Below are positions 36,601 through 46,739 of a DNA stretch of 64,000 nucleotides, in pieces (positions within the stretch are counted from its first letter, which is position 1; every line of letters starts with the position of its first letter). The notes below the pieces were generated by a model. It did not search any database. It saw nothing but the letters and a program-made list of their open reading frames with translations, and was not told the origin of the DNA. The position numbers and the translations under genes are program-made. Source of the stretch: Acidisarcina polymorpha (lineage in GTDB: Bacteria > Acidobacteriota > Terriglobia > Terriglobales > Acidobacteriaceae); contig NZ_CP030840.1 in NCBI RefSeq assembly GCF_003330725.1, positions 124,001 to 188,000 of the forward strand. Reading direction: 5' to 3'.

Positions 36601-37344
36601 CAACCTGGCGGATTCGTAAATGGCGACTCTGATATTCCATCTGTCATCAGCGGAATACCTCTTTTGACCACCACAGCAACCGAGTCTTCCCCGCCTGGAA
36701 CCTACCCCATCGTGCCGAGTCAAGGCACACTTGCGGCGGCCAACTATTACTTCGTCTTCGTCAATGGTCAACTTACCGTAACGCCTCCGGGAAGCTTCAC
36801 CATTTCCGCAGCGCCGCCCGCTCTGACTGTCCCCACCGGACTCAGTCGGCAGGCGACAATCACACTAACTCCGCTCAACCTATATCAGGGCACCGTCACC
36901 TTGGGATGCGGTCAAGTCCCGGCAAATGTAACTTGTGTCATTAGCCCCGCGACCTATGTCTTTCCAGGCAGTCAGACAATCAACGGCACCGAAAATTCTG
37001 CCCAGGGGACCATCACCATCACGGCTTCAGGAGCCACCGTGGTCGGCTCGCTTGCTCGCAATAACTCAATTAGTTCCGCGACTTTTGTCATACCGGGGAC
37101 CTTTGCTGGCCTGCTGCTTGTATTCGCCCGCCGTAAAGCAGCGAGTAAGAGCAGTATCTGGGGCGTGATTGCCTTTCTGGCGCTGGGCGCCAGCATGCTC
37201 GCGGTCACCTCTTGCGGAGGGTCTTCGAAGATGTTGTCGGCCGCTCCTGGTAGCGCCACCGTCATGATTACCGGTAATGGGACCACAGTTGGAGGAAACG
37301 GCACGGTCACCGCTTCCCTCCCGCTTAGCGTCACCATTCAATGA
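33685..37344 (+). CDS. Large secreted NHL/MBG repeat surface protein with unusual C-terminal anchor
   Basis: About 1,219 residues. A GTG at 33685 (GGAAGG 4 bases upstream) gives a normal signal peptide (SLLALLVILPLTSNA); an in-frame ATG at 33649 has no ribosome site. Residues ~45-500 form an NHL-type propeller (repeats like LAIDSSDNLYYADE, IAVDAAGNLFIADA, FVSLDSLGNLYISDS, DNGVIWQVA-like ends). Residues ~500-1060 are three pairs of an Ig-like unit (ITYGQVFTLNLSATASSGLP) and an MBG domain (NPAFSATISGFVNGET...GTYPITVSLGTLAAANYTF). The last ~90 residues hold a hydrophobic helix (FAGLLLVFARRKA), a second helix (WGVIAFLALGASMLAVTSC) and a lipobox-like SCGGSS, then a short beta tail. Likely a surface adhesin or sugar/protein binder. 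Confidence 0.8.
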   Translation: MISHRPHFSRSCRRSIACCLSLLALLVILPLTSNAKTRRAPSASEAVPADVPSGFAPGLINYFVGGPNAGGVYSDGSIPTQVSVPADYAVADSKGNVYLATQSGQIYIVYAGNKVPQALKNITATPQAGDIYQIAGLTNANCLEGGDPTCGENQPLNMVQFGSINGLAIDSSDNLYYADETTPDGTAVDVVRRVDATTSIVTTVAGQLGVASISTDIGDGGPAAAATLLYPTDIKIDQYGNIFIDDSLDDVIRVVYSGSQPPPLLSAEGITAGNAQKGFIYSVAGQVFGYCQTSGTCGDGTSATSSATLGIQPSIAVDAAGNLFIADAISPVSGSGSSYIRIVYAGGAVPPLLNLALNPAGGNTVAPAKGFIYAATGYGLSPQFTNCSLAPCGDGGLAAAAAFGGLTTDPSIFVSLDSLGNLYISDSTDYAVRKIDTSGYVSTIAGIDDPNQISSTSNLSAPPIPSPATSVPIEPFTIAFDQQNNLYITDSQDIVWQVAPIQPQTIDFPDFDPNPVTYGVNPITLAATATSSLPITYTVTGPAHLNGTQLLVTGVGTVSVTATQAGNSQYAAAVSVTKTLTVDPASLIVTANNASKELGQPNPAFSATISGFVNGETQASTGVYSGTPAFSTTATTNSPIATYPITVSLGTLAAANYTFASFVPGTLTVTGNTVQSIVFAALPAITYGQVFTLNLSATASSGLPVSFQLISGPGKLTGSTLTVIGGGTIVITASQEGGGQYAAATPVTRNLVVNPAPLTITGPSVTLPYGTTVNPSSFPAAVITGFVGSDTQASVLTGSAQYTTATGTPNAGTYPITVGVGTLALLPGAASSYVFGPTVSGSLVISPTPQTISLNPVSSSQIYGNFVPLTAASNSGLPITFTVTGPGYYYNGLNVTSSGNNTVQLVMSGVGTVIATATQSGNGNFGPAAPVSQTFTVGPAPLDIGVAQNYSREQGAPNPVFQPAIGAGILPGQPGGFVNGDSDIPSVISGIPLLTTTATESSPPGTYPIVPSQGTLAAANYYFVFVNGQLTVTPPGSFTISAAPPALTVPTGLSRQATITLTPLNLYQGTVTLGCGQVPANVTCVISPATYVFPGSQTINGTENSAQGTITITASGATVVGSLARNNSISSATFVIPGTFAGLLLVFARRKAASKSSIWGVIAFLALGASMLAVTSCGGSSKMLSAAPGSATVMITGNGTTVGGNGTVTASLPLSVTIQ

Positions 37345-37598
37345 ACAAGTTTCCCTGCGGGCAGATGGTCTCTACTGCTTGCTCAACCTCAGCGCAGACA
37401 ACGAACCAGCTAACTCACTCAAGCACCGAAGCCTTTTTTGCAGATGACTTAACTCATAAGGGACTTAGCTTGCTAGATGATCAATTGCCAGTTAGGTATC
37501 CGGCGCCCCCAGGTCGTCAGCAGCAAAGCTAAGAACTGACTTGGGATTGCAGGTAGCTAGGCTAACTGAGCCAACCACTTGAATGGAGAACAAATCTG

Positions 37599-38594
37599 AT
37601 GCTGAAGCCATATCTTAAAATTGCTGCTGTCACCGTTCTCGCGGCCTCCGCAGGCACTGTGGCGAATGCCCAGTCCGTTAAGGGCACCGTTACCCTCAAG
37701 AACATTCCTGAAGGGATTGCTGTCAACCCGTTTAACAATCGCATCTACGTCGCCGTACCTACCTTCGGCGCGAAGCCCTACGACTATCTCCAGGAGATTG
37801 ACGGCAACACGGACACGGTCACGAAAACCATTCAGATCCCACCCTTCGCCTATGCTGTCGCTATCGACCCGCTGACCAGCACGATCTTCGTGGGCGGAAC
37901 CTCGGAAGACAAGAATGGCGTCATTCAGAGCGAAGTAGTTACCGTATCCGACCACACGAAACAGGTCCTCGGGACCATTCATGTCTCCTCAACTCCGGGA
38001 GACGGCATCCAGGGCCTCGCCGTCAACTCATTGACCGGCGACCTTTATGTCTCCAACGGAAGCGACAACGAAATCGATGTAATTCATTCGGGTAAGGTCA
38101 CGACCCGGATTCCAGTTGCAGGTGAGCCATTTGGTGTTGCTGTCAACCCTTTCTCCAATCAGGTTTATGCAGCGTTGATTAATGGAAACGTCGCGGTCAT
38201 CAATGCAGCGACCAACACGGTTACTGCCACCACTGCCGTCGGCACATCCGACGCGGGCATCGCGGTCAACTTCTTTACTGGAAATGTTTACACAACCAAC
38301 CAGGTGTTTACTGAATCCTCCACTGTCGGCGTTCTCGGCGCGGCGGGCAATGTCATTACCAACATTCCGGTAGGCAACACCCCCATCGGCATTGATGTCG
38401 ATCCAGTGACCAACCTCGCTTTCGTCGCCAACACTCAGGATGGCACGGTGAGCGTAATCAACCAGGCCACTAACACCGTATCTGCGACACTGCCGGTTTC
38501 CGGTCTCTTTGTCGCAGCTAATTTTGTTACTGGCAAGGTGTATGTAGGTTCGGATAACTCCAGCCCAATAGTCACCGTTATCAGCGAAAAGTAG
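37599..38594 (+). CDS. Secreted YncE-like beta-propeller protein
   Basis: A 331-residue secreted protein (signal peptide ending VANAQ) made of seven-fold-like repeats of the form PxGIAVNPxxNxIYVxxxxxxxVxVIxxxTNTVxxTIxV (for example GIAVNPFNNRIYVAV, GLAVNSLTGDLYVSN, GVAVNPFSNQVYAALING, GIDVDPVTNLAFVANTQDG). This is the YVTN/YncE propeller family, usually periplasmic or extracellular; ligands are mostly unknown. A TGGAG ribosome site precedes the ATG and a strong terminator follows. It lies in the run of secreted-protein genes. Confidence 0.88.
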   Translation: MLKPYLKIAAVTVLAASAGTVANAQSVKGTVTLKNIPEGIAVNPFNNRIYVAVPTFGAKPYDYLQEIDGNTDTVTKTIQIPPFAYAVAIDPLTSTIFVGGTSEDKNGVIQSEVVTVSDHTKQVLGTIHVSSTPGDGIQGLAVNSLTGDLYVSNGSDNEIDVIHSGKVTTRIPVAGEPFGVAVNPFSNQVYAALINGNVAVINAATNTVTATTAVGTSDAGIAVNFFTGNVYTTNQVFTESSTVGVLGAAGNVITNIPVGNTPIGIDVDPVTNLAFVANTQDGTVSVINQATNTVSATLPVSGLFVAANFVTGKVYVGSDNSSPIVTVISEK

Positions 38595-38610
38595 CTGAAG
38601 TTCCTTTGTT

Positions 38611-38644
38611 GAGCGGAGCTGAACCTTGGCTCCGCTCTTGTTTT
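38611..38644 (+). terminator. Rho-independent terminator after the YncE-like gene
   Basis: GAGCGGAGC (38611-38619) pairs with GCTCCGCTC (38629-38637), followed by TTGTTTT. It lies 17 bases after the stop codon. Confidence 0.88.
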
Positions 38645-38735
38645 CCTTCCCAACCAGGTAAGAGAGCAGTTACTCTACGTTCAGATCCAGCTCCAACTCA
38701 AATTGATATCGTCGTGCGATTCACCAAAATCCGCC

Positions 38736-39785
38736 ATGTTATCCAGAAAAAAGCTTTTTCTTGTCTTTGCCATTCTCCTTCTAAGTAATCAGTTCCAGGC
38801 CCGGCCTCAATCGCCCGCCGCTCCGCTGCCCCCGACGATTACTGCGCCGGACCGTCCACAAGACACTGCCCCATCCTCCTCCAGCGTTGAAGATTGGAGT
38901 AAGCTCTCGCTTCGCGAGAGCGACCTGCACCCCGACCCTCCGCTTGCCGGCCAGACCGATACCGTTCCCGAATTCACTCGGGAACTGCTGCGGGTGCAAT
39001 GGCGCTCCGGAGATCCTATCGATCTCTATATCGTCCGTCCTGCAGGGGTCGCAAAACCACCAGTCATTGTGTATCTCTACGGATATCCTGGAGAGGCAGT
39101 CCGCTTTCTCAACAGCAGCCTGTGTAAGACGGTTACCCGGAATGGCTTCGCTGCCGTTAGCTTCTCGTCGATGTTGACGGGACAGCGGTATCACGACGTT
39201 CCGATGAAGCAATGGTTCATCAGCGACCTTCAGCGGTCATTGGTAGGCACCACCCACGACGTTCAGATGGTTTTGAACTACCTGGAAAGCCGCGGCGACT
39301 TCGATATGACTCGAGTTGGCATCTTTGGGGAGGGTTCCGGGGGGACAATTGCCCTGCTGGCGGCATCGGTCGATTCCCGCATTCAGGCAGTTGATGTTCT
39401 CAATCCTTGGGGGGATTGGCCCACTTGGCTGGCAGCATCTCGTGTCGTGCCCGATGCGGAACGAGGGGAGTATCTGAAGCCTGACTTCCTGAAACCAGTT
39501 GTCCCGTTCGATTCGGTGACTTTGCTCCCGAGATTTACCCGAGTGCCACTACGCCTGCAACAGAGCCTCTGGGACGATACCAAGACACCGGCTGCCGCCA
39601 GGCAGCACATCGCCTCCGTGCTGCCCTCAACTGCAGAGTTGGCCCAATACAAAAGCCAGCAAGAGTACTACGAGAAGGTTGGCAACAATGGGAAGATGCT
39701 GGATTGGATGTATGCCCATCTGCCACCGGCAAAGCCTGCTACAAAAAGCGCGCTGGCTTTGCAGCCCTCTCCCGGCAACCCCTGA
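38736..39785 (+). CDS. Secreted alpha/beta hydrolase
   Basis: A 349-residue protein with a signal peptide (LFLVFAILLLSNQFQARPQ) and a Pro/Ser-rich linker. The core shows the oxyanion strand (PPVIVYLYGYPGEAVRF), a helix/strand pattern and the nucleophile elbow GEGSGGT (in VGIFGEGSGGTIALLAAS), where Ser is the likely nucleophile. An acid and His further on are not obvious, and the C-terminal part (residues 250-349) looks degenerate, so catalysis is uncertain. An ATG at 38703 would add 11 residues; 38736 gives the better signal peptide. It is preceded by a terminator, so it has its own promoter. Confidence 0.75.
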   Translation: MLSRKKLFLVFAILLLSNQFQARPQSPAAPLPPTITAPDRPQDTAPSSSSVEDWSKLSLRESDLHPDPPLAGQTDTVPEFTRELLRVQWRSGDPIDLYIVRPAGVAKPPVIVYLYGYPGEAVRFLNSSLCKTVTRNGFAAVSFSSMLTGQRYHDVPMKQWFISDLQRSLVGTTHDVQMVLNYLESRGDFDMTRVGIFGEGSGGTIALLAASVDSRIQAVDVLNPWGDWPTWLAASRVVPDAERGEYLKPDFLKPVVPFDSVTLLPRFTRVPLRLQQSLWDDTKTPAAARQHIASVLPSTAELAQYKSQQEYYEKVGNNGKMLDWMYAHLPPAKPATKSALALQPSPGNP

Positions 39786-39850
39786 TACGAGGCCGCTTCG
39801 CGGAGCAGTCAAAGAAAACGAACCGATGCCGAGCATTCTAAAAAAAGTCG

Positions 39851-40846
39851 TTAGTTGTTTTGCACCGGAGTGATGGACATAGGCTGAGTCAGACTGAGGG
39901 TGAGGGTCGAATTCCTGGCTACTTTGACGGGTGCCGGATGCTGCACGAGGATGTTTGTCGTCATGACGCCCGCGCCAATCAAGGTGCCCACGATCGCGCC
40001 GGTTGGGCCGCCCATCAAAGCGCCGGCAGCCGCGCCTGCTCCAATGCCTGCACCTTCTTTGATCACATTAGTCTTTAGCCGGGAACTTGGCCTAAGAGCG
40101 CCCTCGCTATCGACCCGGGCCTTGCTGTTGGTATCGATCACCTGAGCCCGCAAAACGTACCTAGACCCATCCGGCAGCACCACCACATCGGGACGCAGAC
40201 GGATCGTCGCTGGACTGCCGAACCGGCGGCCTTCGGTCACATGCACTACTTTGCCAAGCACCTCAGAACCCTGAGGGATAACCACACGTCCGGCCGAAAG
40301 AACATCGGCCTCGACTCGCCCAGAGAAGTCGGATCCCGGCTTCGACTCACCAGTAGCCAGTTCCTCATCGAGCGCCATCCGAATCGTTGTTCCCTCAGAG
40401 AGCTCCCCCGGACGCTCCGGCGCTCTGGTCACGATGTCTGCATCCTGGTTTGCGCTGGATCGATGGCTGCGAATGTCCGGCGAGGGCGCATTTGGAGGGT
40501 CGCCGATCATCCCGTAATCTGGATTCCAATCCGACGCCGGTTTGGGCGGAACATTGCTTGACGGAAGTGGCTGTGCAGCTACTGTCGGCGATGGGGATGG
40601 AGCCGCAGTTGTAGCGGCCGACGGAGCAGCAGTTGCAGCGGTCGACGGAGCTGCAGCTGCAGCGGCCGGCTGAGCAGCGATCAGCTTGGGCGTCGAGTTG
40701 GCGTCTCCGGTCGTGATCGTTTCGTCCGGCGGCGGTTGCGATACCCCCGAATAAGGGCTGGGTTTAGGAATGCTCTGCCCTTGCAGATTCGAGGAAAATG
40801 CCGCAACTCCCGCAATCAACACAACCGCAACTCGTTTCTTGCTCAT
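39851..40846 (-). CDS. Secreted protein with Ala/Pro/Thr repeats and C-terminal glycine zipper
   Basis: A 331-residue protein. A signal peptide (VAVVLIAGVAAFSSNLQG) precedes an Ala/Thr/Pro/Ser-rich linker (residues 45-100) encoded partly by a 24-base tandem repeat. The globular middle (SGRVEADVLSAGRVVIPQGS, then VLGKVVHVTEGRRFGSPATI; VLPDGSRYVLRAQV) resembles proteins with TrbI- or LysM-associated beta domains, and the end has a glycine-zipper (GAGIGAGAAAGALMGGPTGA) typical of membrane-inserting envelope proteins. A function cannot be assigned. The start at 40846 is chosen because it yields the signal peptide. Confidence 0.65.
   Translation of the reverse strand: MSKKRVAVVLIAGVAAFSSNLQGQSIPKPSPYSGVSQPPPDETITTGDANSTPKLIAAQPAAAAAAPSTAATAAPSAATTAAPSPSPTVAAQPLPSSNVPPKPASDWNPDYGMIGDPPNAPSPDIRSHRSSANQDADIVTRAPERPGELSEGTTIRMALDEELATGESKPGSDFSGRVEADVLSAGRVVIPQGSEVLGKVVHVTEGRRFGSPATIRLRPDVVVLPDGSRYVLRAQVIDTNSKARVDSEGALRPSSRLKTNVIKEGAGIGAGAAAGALMGGPTGAIVGTLIGAGVMTTNILVQHPAPVKVARNSTLTLSLTQPMSITPVQNN
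40596..40667. repeat. Three 24-base tandem repeats in the glycine-zipper gene
   Basis: Imperfect units at 40596-40619, 40620-40643 and 40644-40667, each beginning GA(T/C)GGAGC and ending GCGG(C/T)C, encode repeated Ala/Thr/Ser/Pro octapeptides in the linker. The unit is a multiple of three, so copy number can vary without a frameshift. Confidence 0.8.
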
Positions 40847-42532
<1,686 letters not shown>

Positions 42533-42606
42533 CGCAAATCCCAATTCCTGCGCCAGCGATCTGCCCTGCTGGCCCCTTACTGATGAAGTGTTTCAAGGAG
42601 ATTCGA

Positions 42607-43314
42607 ATGAAGATCTTGCAGTATGCAGCTTGTGGACTTTGTCTCACTCTGACGGGAGCCGCACAGACTGCTGCCCCGGCGCCAACGCCGGCTCAAAGTA
42701 CCGCCAAGCCAGCCAGCCAACCAATGCAGTTGAGCACCTTGGGAGGCACCACCGTCAAGGGTCCCGAACACCCGCTCACACTCGACCAGATGAAGGTCCT
42801 CTACGTGGCGATGGGATATGACAAGACGATTGATCAGAACCTGCAAGCCATGGTAAGCACGCAGCGGTCGCGCGCCTCCTTCATCCCCGCTGATTTCTGG
42901 GATGATCTCGATGCCAGCTTCAAGAAGATCGACTACACCCCCGCGCTCCTTGATGTTTATAAGCAATACCTCTCCACCGACGATGCCGCTAAGCTCATCG
43001 ACTTTTCGAAGACCGACGCCGGCAAGCATTTCCTCGAGAGCATCCCCGCCACCTCCCGCGAAGTAGCCCAGGCCGTGCAGAAGGAGCAGCAGGGTGTAGG
43101 CCAGGAGGTTCAGGCCCGGCACAAGGATGAACTCGACGCAGCCATCAAGAAGTATCGCGAAGAGCACCAGCCAAAGGCCGCTCCTTCGTTAGGCGGGCCT
43201 TCGCCATCCGGCGCTTCTTCCGGCTCCTCGTCTTCGCCATCGTCTTCCACGCCGGCGCCAAGTTCGCCCTCAACTTCGACTCCTCCGCCAGCCTCCACCA
43301 CTCCCAAAAATTAG
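42607..43314 (+). CDS. Secreted DUF2059-domain protein
   Basis: A 235-residue protein with a signal peptide ([18 protein letters not shown]), a Pro/Ala/Ser-rich linker, a helical middle (residues 60-180: [20 protein letters not shown], then [20 protein letters not shown] and [17 protein letters not shown]) that matches DUF2059, and a low-complexity Ser/Pro/Ala/Thr tail of about 45 residues. DUF2059 proteins are periplasmic with unknown role. The ATG at 42607 has AAGGAG upstream. It lies between eno and gpmI, which is unexpected for an exported protein. Confidence 0.8.
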   Translation: MKILQYAACGLCLTLTGAAQTAAPAPTPAQSTAKPASQPMQLSTLGGTTVKGPEHPLTLDQMKVLYVAMGYDKTIDQNLQAMVSTQRSRASFIPADFWDDLDASFKKIDYTPALLDVYKQYLSTDDAAKLIDFSKTDAGKHFLESIPATSREVAQAVQKEQQGVGQEVQARHKDELDAAIKKYREEHQPKAAPSLGGPSPSGASSGSSSSPSSSTPAPSSPSTSTPPPASTTPKN

Positions 43315-43328
43315 CAAGCGAGGCTGCA

Positions 43329-44939
43329 ATGTCGATTTATAAGAAACCCCTGGTCCTGGCCATCCTTGATGGCTGGGGCTACCGGGCGGAAACCGCCGCG
43401 AACGCAATCGCCATGGCCCGAAAGCCGGTCTATGACAAATTGCTGGCCGACTTCCCCAATACGCTTCTCCACGCTTCGAATCATTTCGTCGGCCTGCCCG
43501 ACGGCCAGATGGGTAACAGTGAAGTCGGCCATCTGAATATCGGCGCTGGCCGCATCGTCCACATGGATATCACCCGAATTGACGCATTGATCGCCAGCGG
43601 CGAATTCTCGTCAGACCCGGTGATCGCCTCGGCCATCAAACACGCCGGAGAAGGCCGCCGGCAGCTGCACCTGCTCGGACTGCTCTCCGATGGCGGCGTC
43701 CATTCTCACCAGCGCCATCTCTATGCATTCTTGAAAGCGGCAGCCGACCACGGGCTTCAACAAGTCTTCGTCCACGTTTTTCTCGATGGACGAGATACCG
43801 CCCCAACCGGCGGCGCGGGCTACATCGCCGCTCTGCAGCAGAAGTTCCTCGAGTTTGGAGTTGGTCAAATCGCCAGCGTCTCGGGTCGCTACTACGCCAT
43901 GGATCGCGATCGCCGCTGGGAGCGAGAAAAGAAGACCTTCGATGCGATGGTCAAAGGTAGCGCAGAAGGCGGAGCCTACGCCGACCCCATCGCCCGCGTC
44001 AACGAGTGTTATCACAACGGCATTACGGACGAGTTCATCATTCCCTTCGTCGTCAGCGAGGCGGATGGGCAGCCGGTCGGAGTGGTTCGCGATGAGGATG
44101 TGTGTATCAACTTCAATTTCCGCGCCGATCGTGCGCGTCAGATTACCCGTGTACTCGCGCGGAACAGCGGGCTCACCAAGGTTGACGGCGCCGATCTTCC
44201 CGGAGCAGCGGAGCTCGACGAAACGATCCCCCGCGCCGAGGTACCGCATCACCTGCATTACGTCTGCATGACTCAGTACGACAAGCAATTTACCTTGCCC
44301 GTCGTGATTCCTCCCGAGTCGATGGAGAACATTCTCGCGAACGTCCTCGCTCAAGCGAATCTCCGAAATCTCCGCATCGCTGAAACGGAGAAATATGCCC
44401 ATGTCACTTATTTTTTCAATGGCGGCATCGAAACTCCGTTTCCTGGAGAGGACCGCTTCCTCGTTCCTTCGAAGAAGGTCGCGACCTACGATCTTGCCCC
44501 GGAGATGAGCGCTGAAGGCATCGCCGACGCGGTCATCAAAGCAGTTGACGATACCGCTTTCGACCTCGTCGTCGTCAACTTCGCCAATGCCGATATGGTC
44601 GGCCACTCGGGGAAGATCGAACCGACGATCAAGGCCGTTGAGACCGTCGACACTCAGCTGGGAAGGATCTACCAGGCGCTCAAGCACAGCGGAGGGTCGC
44701 TGCTCATCACCGCCGATCATGGCAATGCCGAACTTATGATCGATCCGGTAACCGGTGGCCCTCACACCGCGCACACCACGAACCCGGTGCCGTTCATTCT
44801 GGTGAATGAGGATGCGGCCAAATACACCCTGAGGCCGGGTGGCTCGCTGCGCGATCTCTCTCCGACCGTGCTTGGCATTTTAGGCCTGGAAAGGCCCAAT
44901 CAGATGACCGGAGGCGATCTTCGCCTTCCTAAGTCCTGA
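43329..44939 (+). CDS. gpmI: 2,3-bisphosphoglycerate-independent phosphoglycerate mutase
   Basis: A 536-residue alkaline-phosphatase-like enzyme that interconverts 3- and 2-phosphoglycerate. The catalytic Ser64 sits in [18 protein letters not shown], with D14 ([10 protein letters not shown]) and the metal site [11 protein letters not shown]-like [15 protein letters not shown] and [28 protein letters not shown] is another signature. Slightly longer than the usual 510 residues. Together with eno upstream it gives two consecutive lower-glycolysis steps. A 14-base gap follows the DUF2059 gene. Confidence 0.97.
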   Translation: MSIYKKPLVLAILDGWGYRAETAANAIAMARKPVYDKLLADFPNTLLHASNHFVGLPDGQMGNSEVGHLNIGAGRIVHMDITRIDALIASGEFSSDPVIASAIKHAGEGRRQLHLLGLLSDGGVHSHQRHLYAFLKAAADHGLQQVFVHVFLDGRDTAPTGGAGYIAALQQKFLEFGVGQIASVSGRYYAMDRDRRWEREKKTFDAMVKGSAEGGAYADPIARVNECYHNGITDEFIIPFVVSEADGQPVGVVRDEDVCINFNFRADRARQITRVLARNSGLTKVDGADLPGAAELDETIPRAEVPHHLHYVCMTQYDKQFTLPVVIPPESMENILANVLAQANLRNLRIAETEKYAHVTYFFNGGIETPFPGEDRFLVPSKKVATYDLAPEMSAEGIADAVIKAVDDTAFDLVVVNFANADMVGHSGKIEPTIKAVETVDTQLGRIYQALKHSGGSLLITADHGNAELMIDPVTGGPHTAHTTNPVPFILVNEDAAKYTLRPGGSLRDLSPTVLGILGLERPNQMTGGDLRLPKS

Positions 44940-44961
44940 TCACGGCAACGGACTATTTACG

Positions 44962-44995
44962 CCCGGGCGGCCCTGCGCCTGCAGGGTAGCCCGGG
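44962..44995. terminator. Hairpin between gpmI and the convergent OM-protein gene
   Basis: CCGGGC (44963-44968) pairs with GCCCGG (44989-44994) and, inside it, CCCTGC (44971-44976) with GCAGGG (44981-44986). No long T-tract. It can stop transcription from both sides. Confidence 0.6.
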
Positions 44996-45007
44996 GACTC
45001 TTACAAG

Positions 45008-45676
45008 CTACTTCTTGATCGCTCCCCACTTGTAGACGACCCCGATCGAGGCCGCAACGTCCTTCTGAAAGGCAAGTCCGTAGCGAGTGGGCTCAAAATC
45101 AATAATCGCCCGCGCTGACCAGTTGGGCTTGATGTTGTAGTCGAATGAGACCCCAGTCGCCAACGCGAATGCCAGTTGATTATTGGGGAGGTTCAAGACG
45201 TTCGGCTCAACCCCTGCGGACTTGAAGGAGGTATCGAAGATCCCATAGGTCCCGCCCAGCAGGAAGTGATAGTCGACCGTGTATTTTGGATCGCGGAGCA
45301 GGCGAAAAGTTGGTCCGAATAGAAAAAGATGTTCTGAGATGGCTGGGTTCGTAATGTTGAACGCGTTCGCGGGAACTCCCACGTTCCCATAATAGTTCCC
45401 GGTACTCGCAGTAAGTCCGACAACCGGTGTGATCCATCCGGTGACCTGGGCCTTGAACCCCATCAGATTACCCTTCGACGCGTGGCCGATGGTGGTGTTG
45501 AATCGTGCGTACCCATACCCGCCGAAGGCGTCCCAGCGATTGTTGTAGTCGGCCAGCGTTACGCTCAATGGCGGCGCTGTCGCGGTAACCTGGGCTGACA
45601 AATGGGAGGGGAGGATAAACAATGCGGAGCACAGCGCTAGGCGCAGAAAACGTTCGACAGAAGACACCCGGATCAA
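45008..45676 (-). CDS. Outer-membrane beta-barrel protein
   Basis: A 222-residue exported protein (signal peptide ending HLSAQ) with alternating aromatic/hydrophobic strands (WDAFGGYGYARFNTTIG; TVDYHFLLGGTYGIFDTSF; WSARAIIDFEPTRYGL) ending VASIGVVYKW, the look of an 8-stranded OmpA/OmpW-like barrel. The start is a TTG at 45676 with AAGAGG upstream; a GTG five codons further is possible. No specific function can be given. Confidence 0.75.
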   Translation of the reverse strand: MIRVSSVERFLRLALCSALFILPSHLSAQVTATAPPLSVTLADYNNRWDAFGGYGYARFNTTIGHASKGNLMGFKAQVTGWITPVVGLTASTGNYYGNVGVPANAFNITNPAISEHLFLFGPTFRLLRDPKYTVDYHFLLGGTYGIFDTSFKSAGVEPNVLNLPNNQLAFALATGVSFDYNIKPNWSARAIIDFEPTRYGLAFQKDVAASIGVVYKWGAIKK

Positions 45677-45815
45677 CCACCTCTTACCGAAAATATCGCC
45701 TTGGAGCGAAGCCGCTCGACACCGGCAATTGCAGGGAAATCATCATTCTTCCCACTGTTCTCCCTGGCAATTCTAAAGATACACGCTGACGGGAAAGGGT
45801 GTCGGAACCATCCCC

Positions 45816-46643
45816 TCAATTCATCCATTTCCGGTCGTTCGGATTCTTGGCCTCGTCGGGGTCGACATACCGCCCTTCATGATCGAATTTCACGTCGCGG
45901 TTGTGTTTGCGCATGTAGACTTCGAACTTGCGAGCCGCCCGGCGCCGCTTCCAGCGGTAATACTCATTGCGAAGACTAAAGATTCGTTCGCTGGTCGCGA
46001 AGCTGATGCTTCGGCTGCTTGACCGCCGGGCATAAAAGAACCCCAGGAGTCCGCCGCTCAGGTAAACCACCAGGGGCAGGATGCTTCCCCCACCAAATAA
46101 TCCGGCAATCGCGACCAACGCGTAAATGATGACCAGGTACTTCGCCTTAATACCGATCGGTAGCGGGAAGAGGAAGAACTGTTGTTCTCCGAACAAGACC
46201 GCGAACGCGGCCAGCATGCCAAAGATGCCAGCCTGGGCGCCAGCAGCCATATCGATCGGCACCAGCCTTGGAATGTGCGCAAAGCTTAGAAGCGTCGCCA
46301 GCAGCGCTCCACCCACCACCGCTACAAAGTAGATCTCCGTCACCCAGCGGCTCCCTTTGGCCTCCTCCAGGTAGGAGCCGATGAACCACAGCGAGAGCAG
46401 GTTGAACAACACTTCAAGGATTCCATGGTGAATGAAGCTATAAGTAACCAGCTGCCAAACCTGCCCATGGACCACATCGCTGGGGGTCAGAGACAGCAGG
46501 ACAGAGAGGAATCCGGCTGCTGAACGATTCACCGCTCCCAGCAGCAGCAGCACAAAGAAGACGGCCAGGTTGGCCAGCACCAGACGCTTGATAAAGCCGC
46601 GGAAGGGGGGGAAGGCGAGCGTATTGGAGCCGATGCGTGCCAT
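45816..46643 (-). CDS. Rhomboid-fold membrane protein lacking the catalytic Ser and His
   Basis: A 275-residue protein with six predicted helices and the rhomboid plan: TYSFIHHGILEVLFNLLSLW (the H-x-x-x-H..N region of helix 2), AGAQAGIFGMLAAF (helix 4) and LPLVVYLSGGLLGFF (helix 6). In active rhomboids helix 4 has GxSG and helix 6 has a His; here these positions read GAQAG (135-139) and Y194, so protease activity is not expected. A basic, highly charged 65-residue C-tail (RRRAARKFEVYMRKHNRD) follows. It lies 96 bases downstream of an M28 peptidase gene on the same strand. The fold is fairly sure; its role (derlin/iRhom-like chaperoning) is speculation. Confidence 0.82.
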   Translation of the reverse strand: MARIGSNTLAFPPFRGFIKRLVLANLAVFFVLLLLGAVNRSAAGFLSVLLSLTPSDVVHGQVWQLVTYSFIHHGILEVLFNLLSLWFIGSYLEEAKGSRWVTEIYFVAVVGGALLATLLSFAHIPRLVPIDMAAGAQAGIFGMLAAFAVLFGEQQFFLFPLPIGIKAKYLVIIYALVAIAGLFGGGSILPLVVYLSGGLLGFFYARRSSSRSISFATSERIFSLRNEYYRWKRRRAARKFEVYMRKHNRDVKFDHEGRYVDPDEAKNPNDRKWMN

Positions 46644-46739
46644 AAATATCGTCTCCTATTGTCTCAGGTTTTTCTCGCCGCACCTCTCATCCGCCGCACC
46701 TCTGATCCATAGCCAGACAAATCGCTGCGGCGTCGGCCG

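Noticed and set aside
43611-44774. 387-codon open frame on the minus strand within gpmI
   Set aside because: It is the antisense of a strongly conserved gene, with no homology-like motifs; long antisense frames are common in GC-rich coding DNA.
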